64,000 nucleotides of DNA from JAXLRU01 sp046330935 (GTDB lineage: Bacteria; Actinomycetota; Actinomycetes; Actinomycetales; Kineosporiaceae), in the NCBI GenBank assembly GCA_046330935.1, contig JAXLRU010000002.1:806001-870000 (forward strand), given 5' to 3'. Positions 56,607 through 64,000 of the stretch are shown one piece after another. Under the pieces are notes generated by a model that was given only the letters and a program-made list of their open reading frames with translations, did no database searches and was not told the DNA's origin. The position numbers and the translations under genes were made by a program. Position 1 is the first letter of the stretch; each line of letters opens with the position of its first letter.

Positions 56607-58773
56607 GGGAACCTCCGAGGACGAGGGGGCGGGACGACGATCGGGCCGCCGGCGGTGGGGCCGCGCAGCCCGGTGCGGTGGGCCGTGCGCCGACGGTGAG
56701 GTGCCGGCGCAGCACCGCCAGGTGGGGGCCGAGTGCGACGGCGACGTCGAGGTGATGGACGCCGGCCGGGGTGCCGTCGGGGATCCGCAGCGCCCACGCC
56801 GCAGCGTCCCCGCTCCCCCAGGAGTGGCGGGCCACGCCGGGGCCGGGCTCGGCGGCGTGCTTGTCGAACGGTTCGAGGACGGCGACGGCGTGCCCTCCCG
56901 TGCCGGTGCGGGCCGTGGGCGTCAGGCTCAGCCGGAGCTGGCCCCCCGGGACGAGCTCCCCGCTCACCTCGACGGCGAGGTCGGCCAGGGCGGGCGACCC
57001 GTCGAGGACCGTCGCGCAGGCCTGGCACTCGACGAGGACCCGCGCCGTGGCGGTCCGGCCGGGCGCGGCCAGCGGTACGAGGCCGGTGTGGCCGCCGCAG
57101 TAGGGGCACGGCTGCGGGCCGGGCTGGAGCGGGCGGCGCGTGTAGTACCGGTCGAGCTGCAGCCGCAGGTACCCGCCGAGGGTCGAGAACAGCGTCTCGG
57201 CGTAGTCCAGCCAGGCGGCCTGCCACCTCGTGGACGAGGCCGGTGCGGGCGGCGCGGCGGCGGGGCCCTCGGCGCGGGCGGCGGCCGCGCGGCGGTCGCC
57301 CCACAAGGTCTCGGTGGCGCGGGAGAGCTGCTCGGCGGCGCGGCGGACGGGCTCGGCCGGGGCGCGGCGGCTGCCGTGGGCCACCAGCCGGGTCAGCTCC
57401 AGGGCCTGCGCCCAGGCGTCGTCGTGGGCCTCGGGTGCCTCGGCGGGCACGACGGGTGCCGCGGGAAGTGCCCCGGCGGGTTCCAGGCCCGCGACCCGCA
57501 CGAACCGGGCGAGGCCGGGGGCGGCGAGCACGGCAGGGGTCAGCGGCGGCTGCGCGGGTGCCGTGAGCTCGGGGTCGCCGAGCAGCAGCAGGACCTCGGG
57601 GGTGTCGCGGTACTGCGCCGCGTGCCGGGCGTTGACCTCGGCGACCGCGCGGCCCAGCGGCACCCCTGCGCGCAGGAGGTCGGCGAGGTCGAACCCGGCG
57701 CGGCGGTCGAGCAGCGACAGCGCGGGCGTGGTGACGAGGGCGGCGGGCCGGGGCGCGGCGGCCGCGCGGTGCGCGAGGCCGGTACGGGCGTCGTACACGC
57801 CGCCGTCGAGCATCACCCCCCAGCACGTGTACCAGACCGCCACGTGGGCGCCGAGTCCGGCGACGGGCATCGTCTCGACGCCGGGGCGCACCCGGGTGCA
57901 GGCGGCGCCGGTGAAGCAGGGCAGGACCCGCGCCGCGTCGCCCGCACCGGTGTCCAGGTCGTGGCGGGCGCACAGCACGACCGGGCCGAGGGAGAGGTCG
58001 ATCCCGTTGGCGTGCGGGGTGGTGAACAGGTAGGTCGCGGGGCGGGAGAGCCAGCGCCGCAGCTCGGCGGGGTCCCCGCCCGCCCCGACGCGTACGCGGA
58101 CGCCGTCGGCGTCGTACCGCTCGTCGCCCGCGTCGAGGGGGAAGGCGAAGGTGTAGTCGCCCCGGGGCAGGCCCGCCCACGCGTAGAGGGCCGCCTTGAG
58201 CAGGGCGGTCTCGCGCACGGACGTGCCGAAGGGGTGCAGGAGACCCCACCCGGGCCGGTCCGGCAGCGCCCGCAGGGTCACCCGGAGGGCCTCCAGGTCG
58301 CGCCCGTCGAACCTCGGTCCGGCGACGACCGTCACCGAGCGCGCACCCGCGAGCTGTCGCGCCGTGGCGCCGTCGGGCCGCGACCCGGGGGCGGTCACGA
58401 CGCGGCGGCCCGTGGCGGTGGCGAACCGGAGGGCGTCGGGCAGCGCCTGCGCGCCCAGGGCGAGCACGACGGCCTCACCCGTCTCCGCCGACCCCACGGT
58501 CGGCTCCGGCGGCTCAGCCGGCTCCGGCGGCTCAGCCGGCTCCGGCGGCTCAGCCGGCTCGATCAGGTCGGCCGACGCCGACAGGGCATCGGGGGAGTGG
58601 GCCTCGACACAGGCCAGGCCGAGGTCGCCCGCGAGCTCGCGGACCACGGCCGCCGCGGCCTCGTGCACGTAGGGCAGCAGCAGCGTCCCCTCGGCGGGTG
58701 GCCGGCACAGGCGCGCCGCGGCCTCCGGGCCGGCGCAGGCCACGAGCCGGACGCGGGCGGGGGCGGCGCTCAA
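56584..58773 (-). CDS. large zinc-ribbon protein, possible caspase-like (C25/CHAT-type) peptidase
   Basis: 729 residues from TTG 58773, which overlaps the stop of the upstream synthetase-like gene (TTGA). After a PEPAEP repeat (about 73-91) there is an alpha/beta region. It has LFTTPHANGIDLSLG (about residue 255) and VAVWYTCWGVMLDGG (about 310), arranged like the His and Cys of clan CD peptidases, and LLLLGDPELTAP near 395, typical of C25/CHAT ends. A four-Cys zinc ribbon (CPYCGG...CQAC) lies near 550-585, followed by a beta-sandwich C-terminus. It might be the leader peptidase or a scaffold. Peptidase assignment is tentative. Confidence 0.5.
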   Translation of the reverse strand: MSAAPARVRLVACAGPEAAARLCRPPAEGTLLLPYVHEAAAAVVRELAGDLGLACVEAHSPDALSASADLIEPAEPPEPAEPPEPAEPPEPTVGSAETGEAVVLALGAQALPDALRFATATGRRVVTAPGSRPDGATARQLAGARSVTVVAGPRFDGRDLEALRVTLRALPDRPGWGLLHPFGTSVRETALLKAALYAWAGLPRGDYTFAFPLDAGDERYDADGVRVRVGAGGDPAELRRWLSRPATYLFTTPHANGIDLSLGPVVLCARHDLDTGAGDAARVLPCFTGAACTRVRPGVETMPVAGLGAHVAVWYTCWGVMLDGGVYDARTGLAHRAAAAPRPAALVTTPALSLLDRRAGFDLADLLRAGVPLGRAVAEVNARHAAQYRDTPEVLLLLGDPELTAPAQPPLTPAVLAAPGLARFVRVAGLEPAGALPAAPVVPAEAPEAHDDAWAQALELTRLVAHGSRRAPAEPVRRAAEQLSRATETLWGDRRAAAARAEGPAAAPPAPASSTRWQAAWLDYAETLFSTLGGYLRLQLDRYYTRRPLQPGPQPCPYCGGHTGLVPLAAPGRTATARVLVECQACATVLDGSPALADLAVEVSGELVPGGQLRLSLTPTARTGTGGHAVAVLEPFDKHAAEPGPGVARHSWGSGDAAAWALRIPDGTPAGVHHLDVAVALGPHLAVLRRHLTVGARPTAPGCAAPPPAARSSSRPLVLGGSREPAARP
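58502..58555. repeat. three 18-bp tandem repeats inside the zinc-ribbon gene
   Basis: GGCTCCGGCGGCTCAGCC is repeated perfectly at 58502, 58520 and 58538, encoding a PAEPPE-type repeat in the minus-strand protein. Copy number can change without a frameshift. Confidence 0.85.
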
Positions 58774-60056
58774 TAGAGCCTCCGCACGCGGGCGAGCACC
58801 TGCGGCGCGTCGGCGGGGGGGTCGACGTCGGACGGGACGCCACCGATGCCGCACAGGTGGCCGAGGCGGTACCAGCCGTCGGGGACGGGCCGCTCGGGCT
58901 CGGCCAGCGCCACCACCTGCTCGTCGCGGAGTGCGGCGTCGAGGACGGCGCGCGAGCGGGCGCGCAGGTCGGCGTCGGAGGCGACGAGCGCGTCGCGGAC
59001 CTGGGCGGCCGGGTCGGCGGCGAGGTCCACCGACAGCTGGGTGTGGCGCAGCACCAGCTTGTCGCGGCCGGCGCCGTCCACGAGCACGAGGGCGGGCGTC
59101 CCGCGGCGGCGCTGGGTGCGCAGCACCGTCGACCAGGCCTCGGTGTCGACGCGCACCCGGTCGAGGTGGCGGCGCAGCGCCGCCGCGACGGCGTGGGCCC
59201 GGGGCTCGTCCTCGGCTCGCGCGGGCACGACGACGACCTGGTCGGGGGCGAGGGCCGAGGTCAGCAGCAGCCCGTGCCGGTCCTCGGTGGCGATCAGCGC
59301 GAGGGCGAGCAGCTTGGCGGTGAAGCCGAGGTCGACGAGCGTCGCGCCGATCCCGAACCGGTCGCTCATGGCCCGGCTGAGCAGGAACAGCGTGGACGTC
59401 AGCGTGAGGGTCTCGGGCGTCGGCACGGACAGGCTGAGCAGGCACCGGTCGCTGTGGTCGCGCAGCCCGGGGGACGCGTAGTAGATCTGGGGCAGGCCGA
59501 TCGCGTCGGCGACGTCGCCGAGCACCTGCCACATGGCGTGCAGCAGCGCGGGGACGCCCGGGCCGGCGTCGCTGCCGTGGGGCACGGCCGCCAGCAGCTC
59601 GACCGCCTGCCACATGTGGCGGTCGCGGACGGCGGGAGCCATGCGCTGGGTGTCGGCCCGCCAGAGGCTGCCCGCGCAGATCACGCCGGTGGGCCGCGCG
59701 CGCCCGCGGAGGAACCGGGTGGCCGAGAGCACGTTGTCGGGCCGCACGAGGTGCTCGCCGTCGCTCAGCCCGAGGTGGGGGCCGCCCTGCAGGGCGTACA
59801 TGTTGCGGTATTCGAGGGTCTCGGAGATCTGGCGGCAGTAGGGCTGCGCCGCGAACGCGAGTTCGACGTCGAGGTCGAGGAACGGGTCCATGCCCAGCCG
59901 CGCGGCGTGCGCGTCGACGGAGGCCCGCACGATCTCCTCGACCCGGTCGACCAGCGACGTGCCGTGGGGCAGCCAGCAGGGGAAGCCGGGCGCCAGCGGG
60001 ACGGCGGCCACGACGTCGCCGCGGGAGAGGGTGCGGCGCACCGCGGTGCCGTTCAC
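58770..60056 (-). CDS. class II aminoacyl-tRNA synthetase paralogue, ProRS-like
   Basis: 428 residues from GTG 60056, GTGA-overlapping the upstream gene. A class II core is followed by a class IIa anticodon-binding-like domain (APDQVVVVPARA, then TPALVLVDGAGRDKLVLRHTQLSVDL, about 285-390). Motif 2 looks like SLWRADTQ...RDRHMWQAVELL. In the motif 3 region (DLGFTAKLLALALIATEDRHGLLLTSALAP) the invariant Arg of GxGxxR appears to be missing. The protein is shorter than real ProRS and has no editing domain. It is therefore probably a biosynthetic aaRS-like enzyme rather than a housekeeping synthetase. Amino acid specificity unknown. Confidence 0.7.
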   Translation of the reverse strand: MNGTAVRRTLSRGDVVAAVPLAPGFPCWLPHGTSLVDRVEEIVRASVDAHAARLGMDPFLDLDVELAFAAQPYCRQISETLEYRNMYALQGGPHLGLSDGEHLVRPDNVLSATRFLRGRARPTGVICAGSLWRADTQRMAPAVRDRHMWQAVELLAAVPHGSDAGPGVPALLHAMWQVLGDVADAIGLPQIYYASPGLRDHSDRCLLSLSVPTPETLTLTSTLFLLSRAMSDRFGIGATLVDLGFTAKLLALALIATEDRHGLLLTSALAPDQVVVVPARAEDEPRAHAVAAALRRHLDRVRVDTEAWSTVLRTQRRRGTPALVLVDGAGRDKLVLRHTQLSVDLAADPAAQVRDALVASDADLRARSRAVLDAALRDEQVVALAEPERPVPDGWYRLGHLCGIGGVPSDVDPPADAPQVLARVRRLY

Positions 60057-60613
60057 GGCGTCCCCGCCCAGGTGGTGGCGCGCGCCCCGGGCGCGTCGAG
60101 GACGCCGGCCAGGCACGTGCGGTGCCACTGCGGGGCGTCGGCCACGACGGTCTCCAGGGGCTCGACGCCGTGCCCGCGAAGCACCTGGCGTAGGGGCGCG
60201 ACCCGGCGCGCGCAGTCCTCGGCGGTGCCCTCGACCTGCACGAGGACGACGGCGTGGTGCAGGCCCGCGCCGGGCTGGTCCGGCACCGTGCCGGGGCCGA
60301 TGCTGAACCAGGCGCCGTCCCGTTCCGGATCGGCGACCCGGTAGGGGAGGACGTCGAAGGGCACGGTGGCGGCGCGCACGAAGCAGCGTTCCTCGTGCCC
60401 GCGGTAGCGGACGGCTGCGGTGACGGTGCTGCGCACGTGCTTGCCCGCCCAGCCTGCCGGGACGGGCAGGATCAGCGTGTCGCTGACCCTGCCCGCGCCG
60501 GCCTCCCGCAGCGCCCGCGCCAGGGCGCGGACGAGCGGGGCCACGGAGGTGGGCGGGACGGGCGGGTCCTCGACCAGCTGCGGCAGGTCGAGCTGGAGCA
60601 GCGGTCGGCTCAT
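60053..60613 (-). CDS. hypothetical protein of the peptide operon
   Basis: 186 residues from ATG 60613, two nt after the AsnRS-like stop and GTGA-coupled to the ProRS-like gene. It is soluble, alpha/beta, with LILPVPAGWAGKHVRSTVTAAVRYRG, RCFVRAATVPFDVLPYRVAD and HHAVVLVQVEGTAEDCARRVAPLRQVL. I do not recognise the family. Its position between two synthetase-like genes suggests a shared complex or substrate. Confidence 0.65.
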   Translation of the reverse strand: MSRPLLQLDLPQLVEDPPVPPTSVAPLVRALARALREAGAGRVSDTLILPVPAGWAGKHVRSTVTAAVRYRGHEERCFVRAATVPFDVLPYRVADPERDGAWFSIGPGTVPDQPGAGLHHAVVLVQVEGTAEDCARRVAPLRQVLRGHGVEPLETVVADAPQWHRTCLAGVLDAPGARATTWAGTP

Positions 60614-60615
60614 GA

Positions 60616-61665
60616 TCAGGGGATCGCCGGCTGCCCGTTGAAGCGGGGCAGCAGCTGGCAGTCGCGGATGTCGTGGTGGTTGAGCAGCCATGCCACGTAC
60701 CGCTCGGTGCCCAGGCCGAACCCGGCGGTGCGCAGGGGGGACGCCTCGCGCAGCTGCAGGTACCAGTCGTAGGGGGTGGGGTCGACCTCGTGCTGCGCGA
60801 GGGCGGCGCGGACGTCGTCGGCGGTGACGTGCCGCTCGCCGGACCCGACGACCTCGCCGAGGCCGAAGAGCAGGTCGGCGGCCTGCGCCTGGGTGGGGCG
60901 CCCGGGGACGTAGGCCTGGTAGAAGGGCACGGCCGCGTGGTCCTGCTCGGTCAACCAGACGACGCCGCCGAACAGGTCGATCAGGCGGCGCTCGCCGGCG
61001 CGGGACAGCGTCCGGAACCCCTCGGGGTGGTGGCGCACGAGGGCGCTGTCGTCCTCGAGCAGGACGATCGCCTCCTCGAGCGTGACGCGCGGGAACGCGC
61101 CGTCGTGGGCGAGGAACGCCTCGATGTGGCCGAGGTCGCCCGCGGTGGTGGCGAGGGCCTGCGAGCACTGGTCGGCGATGTCCGCGGTGAGGCGCCTGAG
61201 GTAGGCCTCGACCAGCGTCATCATGTCGTCGATGCCCCCGGGGATCTCCGCCTCTGCGTGGTAGAACTGGCAGAGGTGGCTCTCGTCGGCGGCCTCGCCG
61301 CGGAAGCTGGGCATCAGGTAGAACGCCCCGGCCGAGGCGTGCCGGCAGGCGTACTCGAGCAGGAACTGCATCGAGTCGGCCAGGTAGGTCTCGACGCCGA
61401 AGAGCTCGATGCTCACCGGCGAGGAGTCGCTGCCCAGGCCCATGGGGCTCGAGATCGACGTCGTGGTGATCGGCAGCTGCACGGCCTTCAGCCCGCGCTC
61501 GCCGAAGAACGAGAAGGTGCTCCGGGTGAGCACGTCCTGGACGTCGAGCAGGCTGCGGTACCAGGGGTTGTCCAGGGCCCGGAGGAAGTGCAGGGGCTCG
61601 CGCCAGCTCCCGCCCCGCACCACGAGGTCGTTTTCCTCGCCGAGGCCGACGGCCGTACTCGTCAC
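60616..61665 (-). CDS. AsnRS-like class IIb synthetase catalytic core without anticodon domain
   Basis: 349 residues from GTG 61665, 7 nt after GGGAGA. Motif 2 is FYLMPSFRGE...HLCQFYHAEAEIPG and motif 3 is AGFGLGTERYVAWLLNHHDIRDCQLLPR, matching AsnRS/AspRS including both ATP-binding Arg residues. The N-terminal OB-fold anticodon domain is absent (the hydrophobic core starts within 35 residues). That is also seen in AsnRS2/AsnA-type paralogues, which act as asparagine synthetase or amino acid ligases. It should still form an aminoacyl-adenylate (Asp or Asn). First gene of the operon. Confidence 0.8.
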   Translation of the reverse strand: MTSTAVGLGEENDLVVRGGSWREPLHFLRALDNPWYRSLLDVQDVLTRSTFSFFGERGLKAVQLPITTTSISSPMGLGSDSSPVSIELFGVETYLADSMQFLLEYACRHASAGAFYLMPSFRGEAADESHLCQFYHAEAEIPGGIDDMMTLVEAYLRRLTADIADQCSQALATTAGDLGHIEAFLAHDGAFPRVTLEEAIVLLEDDSALVRHHPEGFRTLSRAGERRLIDLFGGVVWLTEQDHAAVPFYQAYVPGRPTQAQAADLLFGLGEVVGSGERHVTADDVRAALAQHEVDPTPYDWYLQLREASPLRTAGFGLGTERYVAWLLNHHDIRDCQLLPRFNGQPAIP

Positions 61666-61699
61666 AACGTTCTCCCGAGGTCTGGCGGCGCGGCGTTCA

Positions 61700-61790
61700 C
61701 CCGTGCGAAGACGCGAAAGCACGGGCGCCACAGGCGCCTAGGAATGTGTGGATGAGGCCCGCCCGCCGGGCGTGACCGCGACCGAGGATA
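61700..61790 (-). promoter_or_regulatory. candidate promoter and structured leader of the peptide operon
   Basis: A TATCCT -10-like box lies at 61790-61785 on the minus strand, about 120 nt before the first start codon. The leader can form GGCGCC-TGT-GGCGCC (61738-61724) and CCCGTGC/GCACGGG (61725-61700) hairpins, which share two bases and so compete slightly. No clear -35 box is visible. Confidence 0.4.
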
Positions 61791-61889
61791 GCGGGGCGCG
61801 CGGTGCGACGGCAGTCATTCACGTTGCCAATTCAAAGGGACCGGTGATGGCCACCTGATGGGACCCCCGACGGGTTCGAAGGTGACAAT

Positions 61890-62396
61890 TCAAGAAACGG
61901 CGGCGATGCGGGTCGCCGCGACATCGGGGTCCCTGCGCGGCGGGGTCGGCCCGGACGGGTCGAGGCCGTGGCGCCCGCCACGGCGACCCTGGTACCCGCA
62001 CCTCAGGACGGCGAAGCGATGCAGCGTCCGGTACGGCACGTCGACCCCGGAGGCGGCCAAACGCTCTCTGACCTGCGTCAATGCGAGGCCTTGCTCGGTG
62101 GTCCAGTGGCGGATCCGGTCGCGGTGGCCTTCGAGTTCCTCCCAGGCGGGGCCGCGGCAACGCCCCCGCCGGGTCAGCGCGGTGACCGCTTCGGCCGGTG
62201 GCGTCGGCCCTGCATTCCCGTCCTCAGGCTGCGTCGAGCGGGTCAGGCCCAGGGACTGCCCGGCCTCCACATAGCGCCGCACCGTCTTGCGGTCCAATCC
62301 CTCGCGGGCGGCGATCGAACGCAGGCCGTCGCCGTTGCGCCAGGCCTGGAGCATGCGAAGGACTTGGTCGTCGGAAATCGTTCGGAAGCCCATCAT
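61890..62396 (-). pseudogene. IS21-family transposase (IstA) N-terminal remnant
   Basis: 168 residues from ATG 62396. An N-terminal helix-turn-helix (FRTISDDQVLRMLQAWRNGDGLRSIAAREGLDRKTVRRYVEAG) and the following WEELEGHRDRIRHW...QVRERLAASGVDVPYRTLHRFAV stretch are typical of IstA. The protein stops before the rve/DDE catalytic domain; a full IstA is about 400-500 residues. No IstB helper is adjacent. It is therefore a dead fragment at the edge of the peptide operon, consistent with past mobility of this region. Confidence 0.75.
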
Positions 62397-62628
62397 CACC
62401 TCGTCCACAATGCGCGCTCGGTGCACCCGTCGTCGGGAGCCGCTCATCTTCGCCCATCTTCCGGGGGAAGGAAATGTCGGCGTGCCCCGAGGGGCAGGAG
62501 TGCTCGCCCTTTCGTGCTTTCCGCGGCGCCGAGAAGGGGCCGAAGGTGAAACCCGCGACGCTGCCGCGGGTACCGTTGCCCGGACGACCATCCGCCGGGC
62601 AGGGCCGCAGTCAGGAGCGCGACACCGC

Positions 62629-63402
62629 GTGATCGAGATCCTCAACCCCACCGAGGTGCCCCGCGCCCGCGACGCCGGCGCCCTGGTCGCGACGATCCTG
62701 CAGACGCTCGAGGGGCGCTGCGAGGTGGGCGTGAACCTGCTCGACGTCGACAGGTGGGCGCGGGAGCTGATCCTCGAGGCGGGCGCGGTCTCCTGCTACG
62801 TCGACTACGAGCCGTCCTTCGGCCGCGGCCCCTTCGGCCACTACATCTGCACCTCGGTCAACGACGCCGTCCTGCACGGGCGCCCCTACGACCGCACCCT
62901 CGCCGACGGCGACCTGCTCACCCTCGACCTCGCGGTGTCGCTGCGCGGCGTGGTCGCCGACTCGGCGATCAGCTTCGTCGTGGGGCAGGCGCGGCCCGCG
63001 GGGGCCGAGGAGATGATCGCGCTCACCCGGCGCGCCCTCGCCGCGGCCATCGACGCCGTCACGCCCGGCGCACGCATCGGCGACCTGTCGCACGCGATCG
63101 GGGAGGTGCTGCGCGGCGCGGGGTACCAGGTGAACACGGACTTCGGCGGCCACGGCGTGGGGACCACCATGCACCAGGACCCGCACATCCCCAACGACGG
63201 GCGGCCCGGGCGCGGGTACCGGCTCGTGCCGGGCCTGCTGCTCGCGATCGAGCCGTGGGTGATGGCCGACACCGCCGAGCTGGTCACCGCCGACGACGGG
63301 TGGACGCTGCTCAGCGCCACCGGCTGCCTGACCGCCCACAGCGAGCACACCGTGCTCGTCACCGCCGACGGGTGCGAGGTCATGACGCTGCCGCGCGCCT
63401 GA
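62629..63402 (+). CDS. M24-family methionine aminopeptidase-like protein
   Basis: 257 residues from GTG 62629 (GGAG 12 nt upstream). Pita-bread fold ligands are in place: PFGHYICTSVNDAVLHGRP (substrate His and N-terminal segment), LLTLDLAVSLRGVVADSAISFVVG (two metal Asp), TDFGGHGVGTTMHQDPHIPN (metal His), LLLAIEPWVM (Glu) and SEHTVLVTADGCEVMT (Glu). It fits type I MetAP in length. A second MetAP beside a peptide operon could trim leader methionine or provide resistance, but housekeeping duplication is as likely. Confidence 0.88.
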   Translation: MIEILNPTEVPRARDAGALVATILQTLEGRCEVGVNLLDVDRWARELILEAGAVSCYVDYEPSFGRGPFGHYICTSVNDAVLHGRPYDRTLADGDLLTLDLAVSLRGVVADSAISFVVGQARPAGAEEMIALTRRALAAAIDAVTPGARIGDLSHAIGEVLRGAGYQVNTDFGGHGVGTTMHQDPHIPNDGRPGRGYRLVPGLLLAIEPWVMADTAELVTADDGWTLLSATGCLTAHSEHTVLVTADGCEVMTLPRA

Positions 63403-63498
63403 TCCGGCTCGGCTGATCGACGGCGTCGGCCACGCCGGTGGGGCCGCGGAAGCCGTGGACCATGTCCGATGCATGCTGCAGGAAATGGTCCACCGCTC

Positions 63499-64000
63499 TC
63501 AGCCCTCCAGCAGCCCCCGGCTCAGGGCGGTGGCCAGCGTCGGCGCGAGGGGCAGGCGGGGGATCAGCGTGGCCTGGACGGCGTGGTAGAAGTCGGGCCG
63601 CCCCGCCCAGGTGCGGGTGGTGGGCGCGCCGGTCGCCGACACCTCGTGCTGCCAGCCCACCCCGCCGTCGGCCAGGACGGGCGCGACGAACGAGGCCCGC
63701 GCGTAGTCCCAGAACCGCTCGTGCCACTGCGCGTAGCGGTCGTCCCCGGTCACCCGGTGCAGGGCGGCGGCGGTGCCGATCGCCTCGCACACCACCCAGT
63801 GGAACCGCTCGGAGACGACGGGCCGGCCGTCGACGTCCGTCGTGTAGACGAACCCGCCCGTCGAGTCGGGCTCGAACCCCGGTCCGAGCGCCCAGCCCTC
63901 GCGGACGGCCGTGTCGAACAGGCCCGCGGCGGCCTCGGGGATCCACCCGGGCGCCGCCTCGCCCAGCGCCTCGCCGAGGATCAGCACGAGCCTCGCCCAC
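63499..64000 (-). CDS. AGE-family (N-acylglucosamine 2-epimerase/mannobiose epimerase-like) enzyme, partial
   Basis: C-terminal 166 residues of a protein whose start lies beyond the window. The (alpha/alpha)6 barrel motifs of AGE epimerases are visible: GGFVYTTDVDGRPVVSERFHWVVCEAIGTAAALHRVTGD (catalytic-side Arg/His region) and VGWQHEVSATGAPTTRTWAGRPDFYHAVQATLIPRLPL. These cytoplasmic enzymes epimerise the C2 of sugars or cellobiose/mannobiose. A carbohydrate role fits the glycoside hydrolase island, but it is 26 kb away. Confidence 0.8.
   Translation of the reverse strand, partial: WARLVLILGEALGEAAPGWIPEAAAGLFDTAVREGWALGPGFEPDSTGGFVYTTDVDGRPVVSERFHWVVCEAIGTAAALHRVTGDDRYAQWHERFWDYARASFVAPVLADGGVGWQHEVSATGAPTTRTWAGRPDFYHAVQATLIPRLPLAPTLATALSRGLLEG

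Overview
The window comes from a high-GC, free-living Gram-positive actinobacterium (Actinomycetota). The evidence is very strong G/C third-codon bias, frequent GTG starts (and one TTG), dense 4-bp GTGA/ATGA gene overlaps, actinobacterial families (SigE-type ECF sigma factor, ISL3 transposase, MoeZ-type E1-rhodanese) and secreted cellulases with actinomycete-style modules. I cannot name the genus. No rRNA, tRNA or CRISPR array was recognised.

Layout. 1-4.8 kb: an OsmC fragment, a TerC membrane protein, a small membrane protein and a divergent TetR/MFS drug-efflux pair around a symmetric operator. 4.8-12.8 kb: a giant secreted RHS/YD protein with a HINT pretoxin domain, a C-terminal toxin and an overlapping immunity gene. 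13-22 kb: an AAA ATPase, an ECF sigma/anti-sigma-like pair, a cobyrinate diamide synthase, a SRPBCC/ArsR pair and a coiled-coil protein, then a PIG-L deacetylase-cysteine dioxygenase-winged helix operon. That operon follows a short leader peptide containing four consecutive Cys codons. 22.2-37.5 kb: a plant-polysaccharide island of three tandem GH9-CBM3c-CBM2-like endoglucanases and a CE3-GH5 bifunctional enzyme. The first GH9 gene is split by a fresh ISL3 element with an 8-bp target duplication. All four enzymes carry an unusual Lys/Cys-repeat linker. A pgeF gene and a candidate 6C-like small RNA lie between them. 37.9-45.4 kb: a GGDEF-EAL enzyme, a CoA-binding protein, a DUF47-PiT phosphate transporter pair, a PhzE-like chorismate enzyme, a MazEF-like toxin-antitoxin pair and a degenerate EAL protein.

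45.6-61.7 kb is the most striking part: one minus-strand operon of about 15 genes, almost all translationally coupled. Reading from the promoter it encodes an AsnRS-like protein without an anticodon domain, an unknown protein, a ProRS-like class II synthetase paralogue, a large zinc-ribbon/caspase-like protein, a 48-residue acidic peptide ending in Cys-Trp (probable precursor), TfuA, a kinase-like/YcaO fusion, homologues of LuxD, LuxC and LuxE (a fatty-acid-reductase set without luciferase), SurE, an S66/MccF-like peptidase, a methyltransferase, a ThiS/MoaD sulfur carrier and an E1-rhodanese activator. I interpret this as an unrecognised ribosomal peptide (RiPP) pathway. In this model the sulfur relay and TfuA-YcaO thioamidate or cyclise the peptide, the Lux-type complex reduces an activated carboxylate to an aldehyde, and the peptidase and phosphatase act in self-protection or maturation. 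That pathway is inference; the gene families themselves are clear from motifs.

61.9-64 kb: an IS21 transposase remnant, a M24 methionine aminopeptidase-type protein and the end of an AGE-family epimerase.
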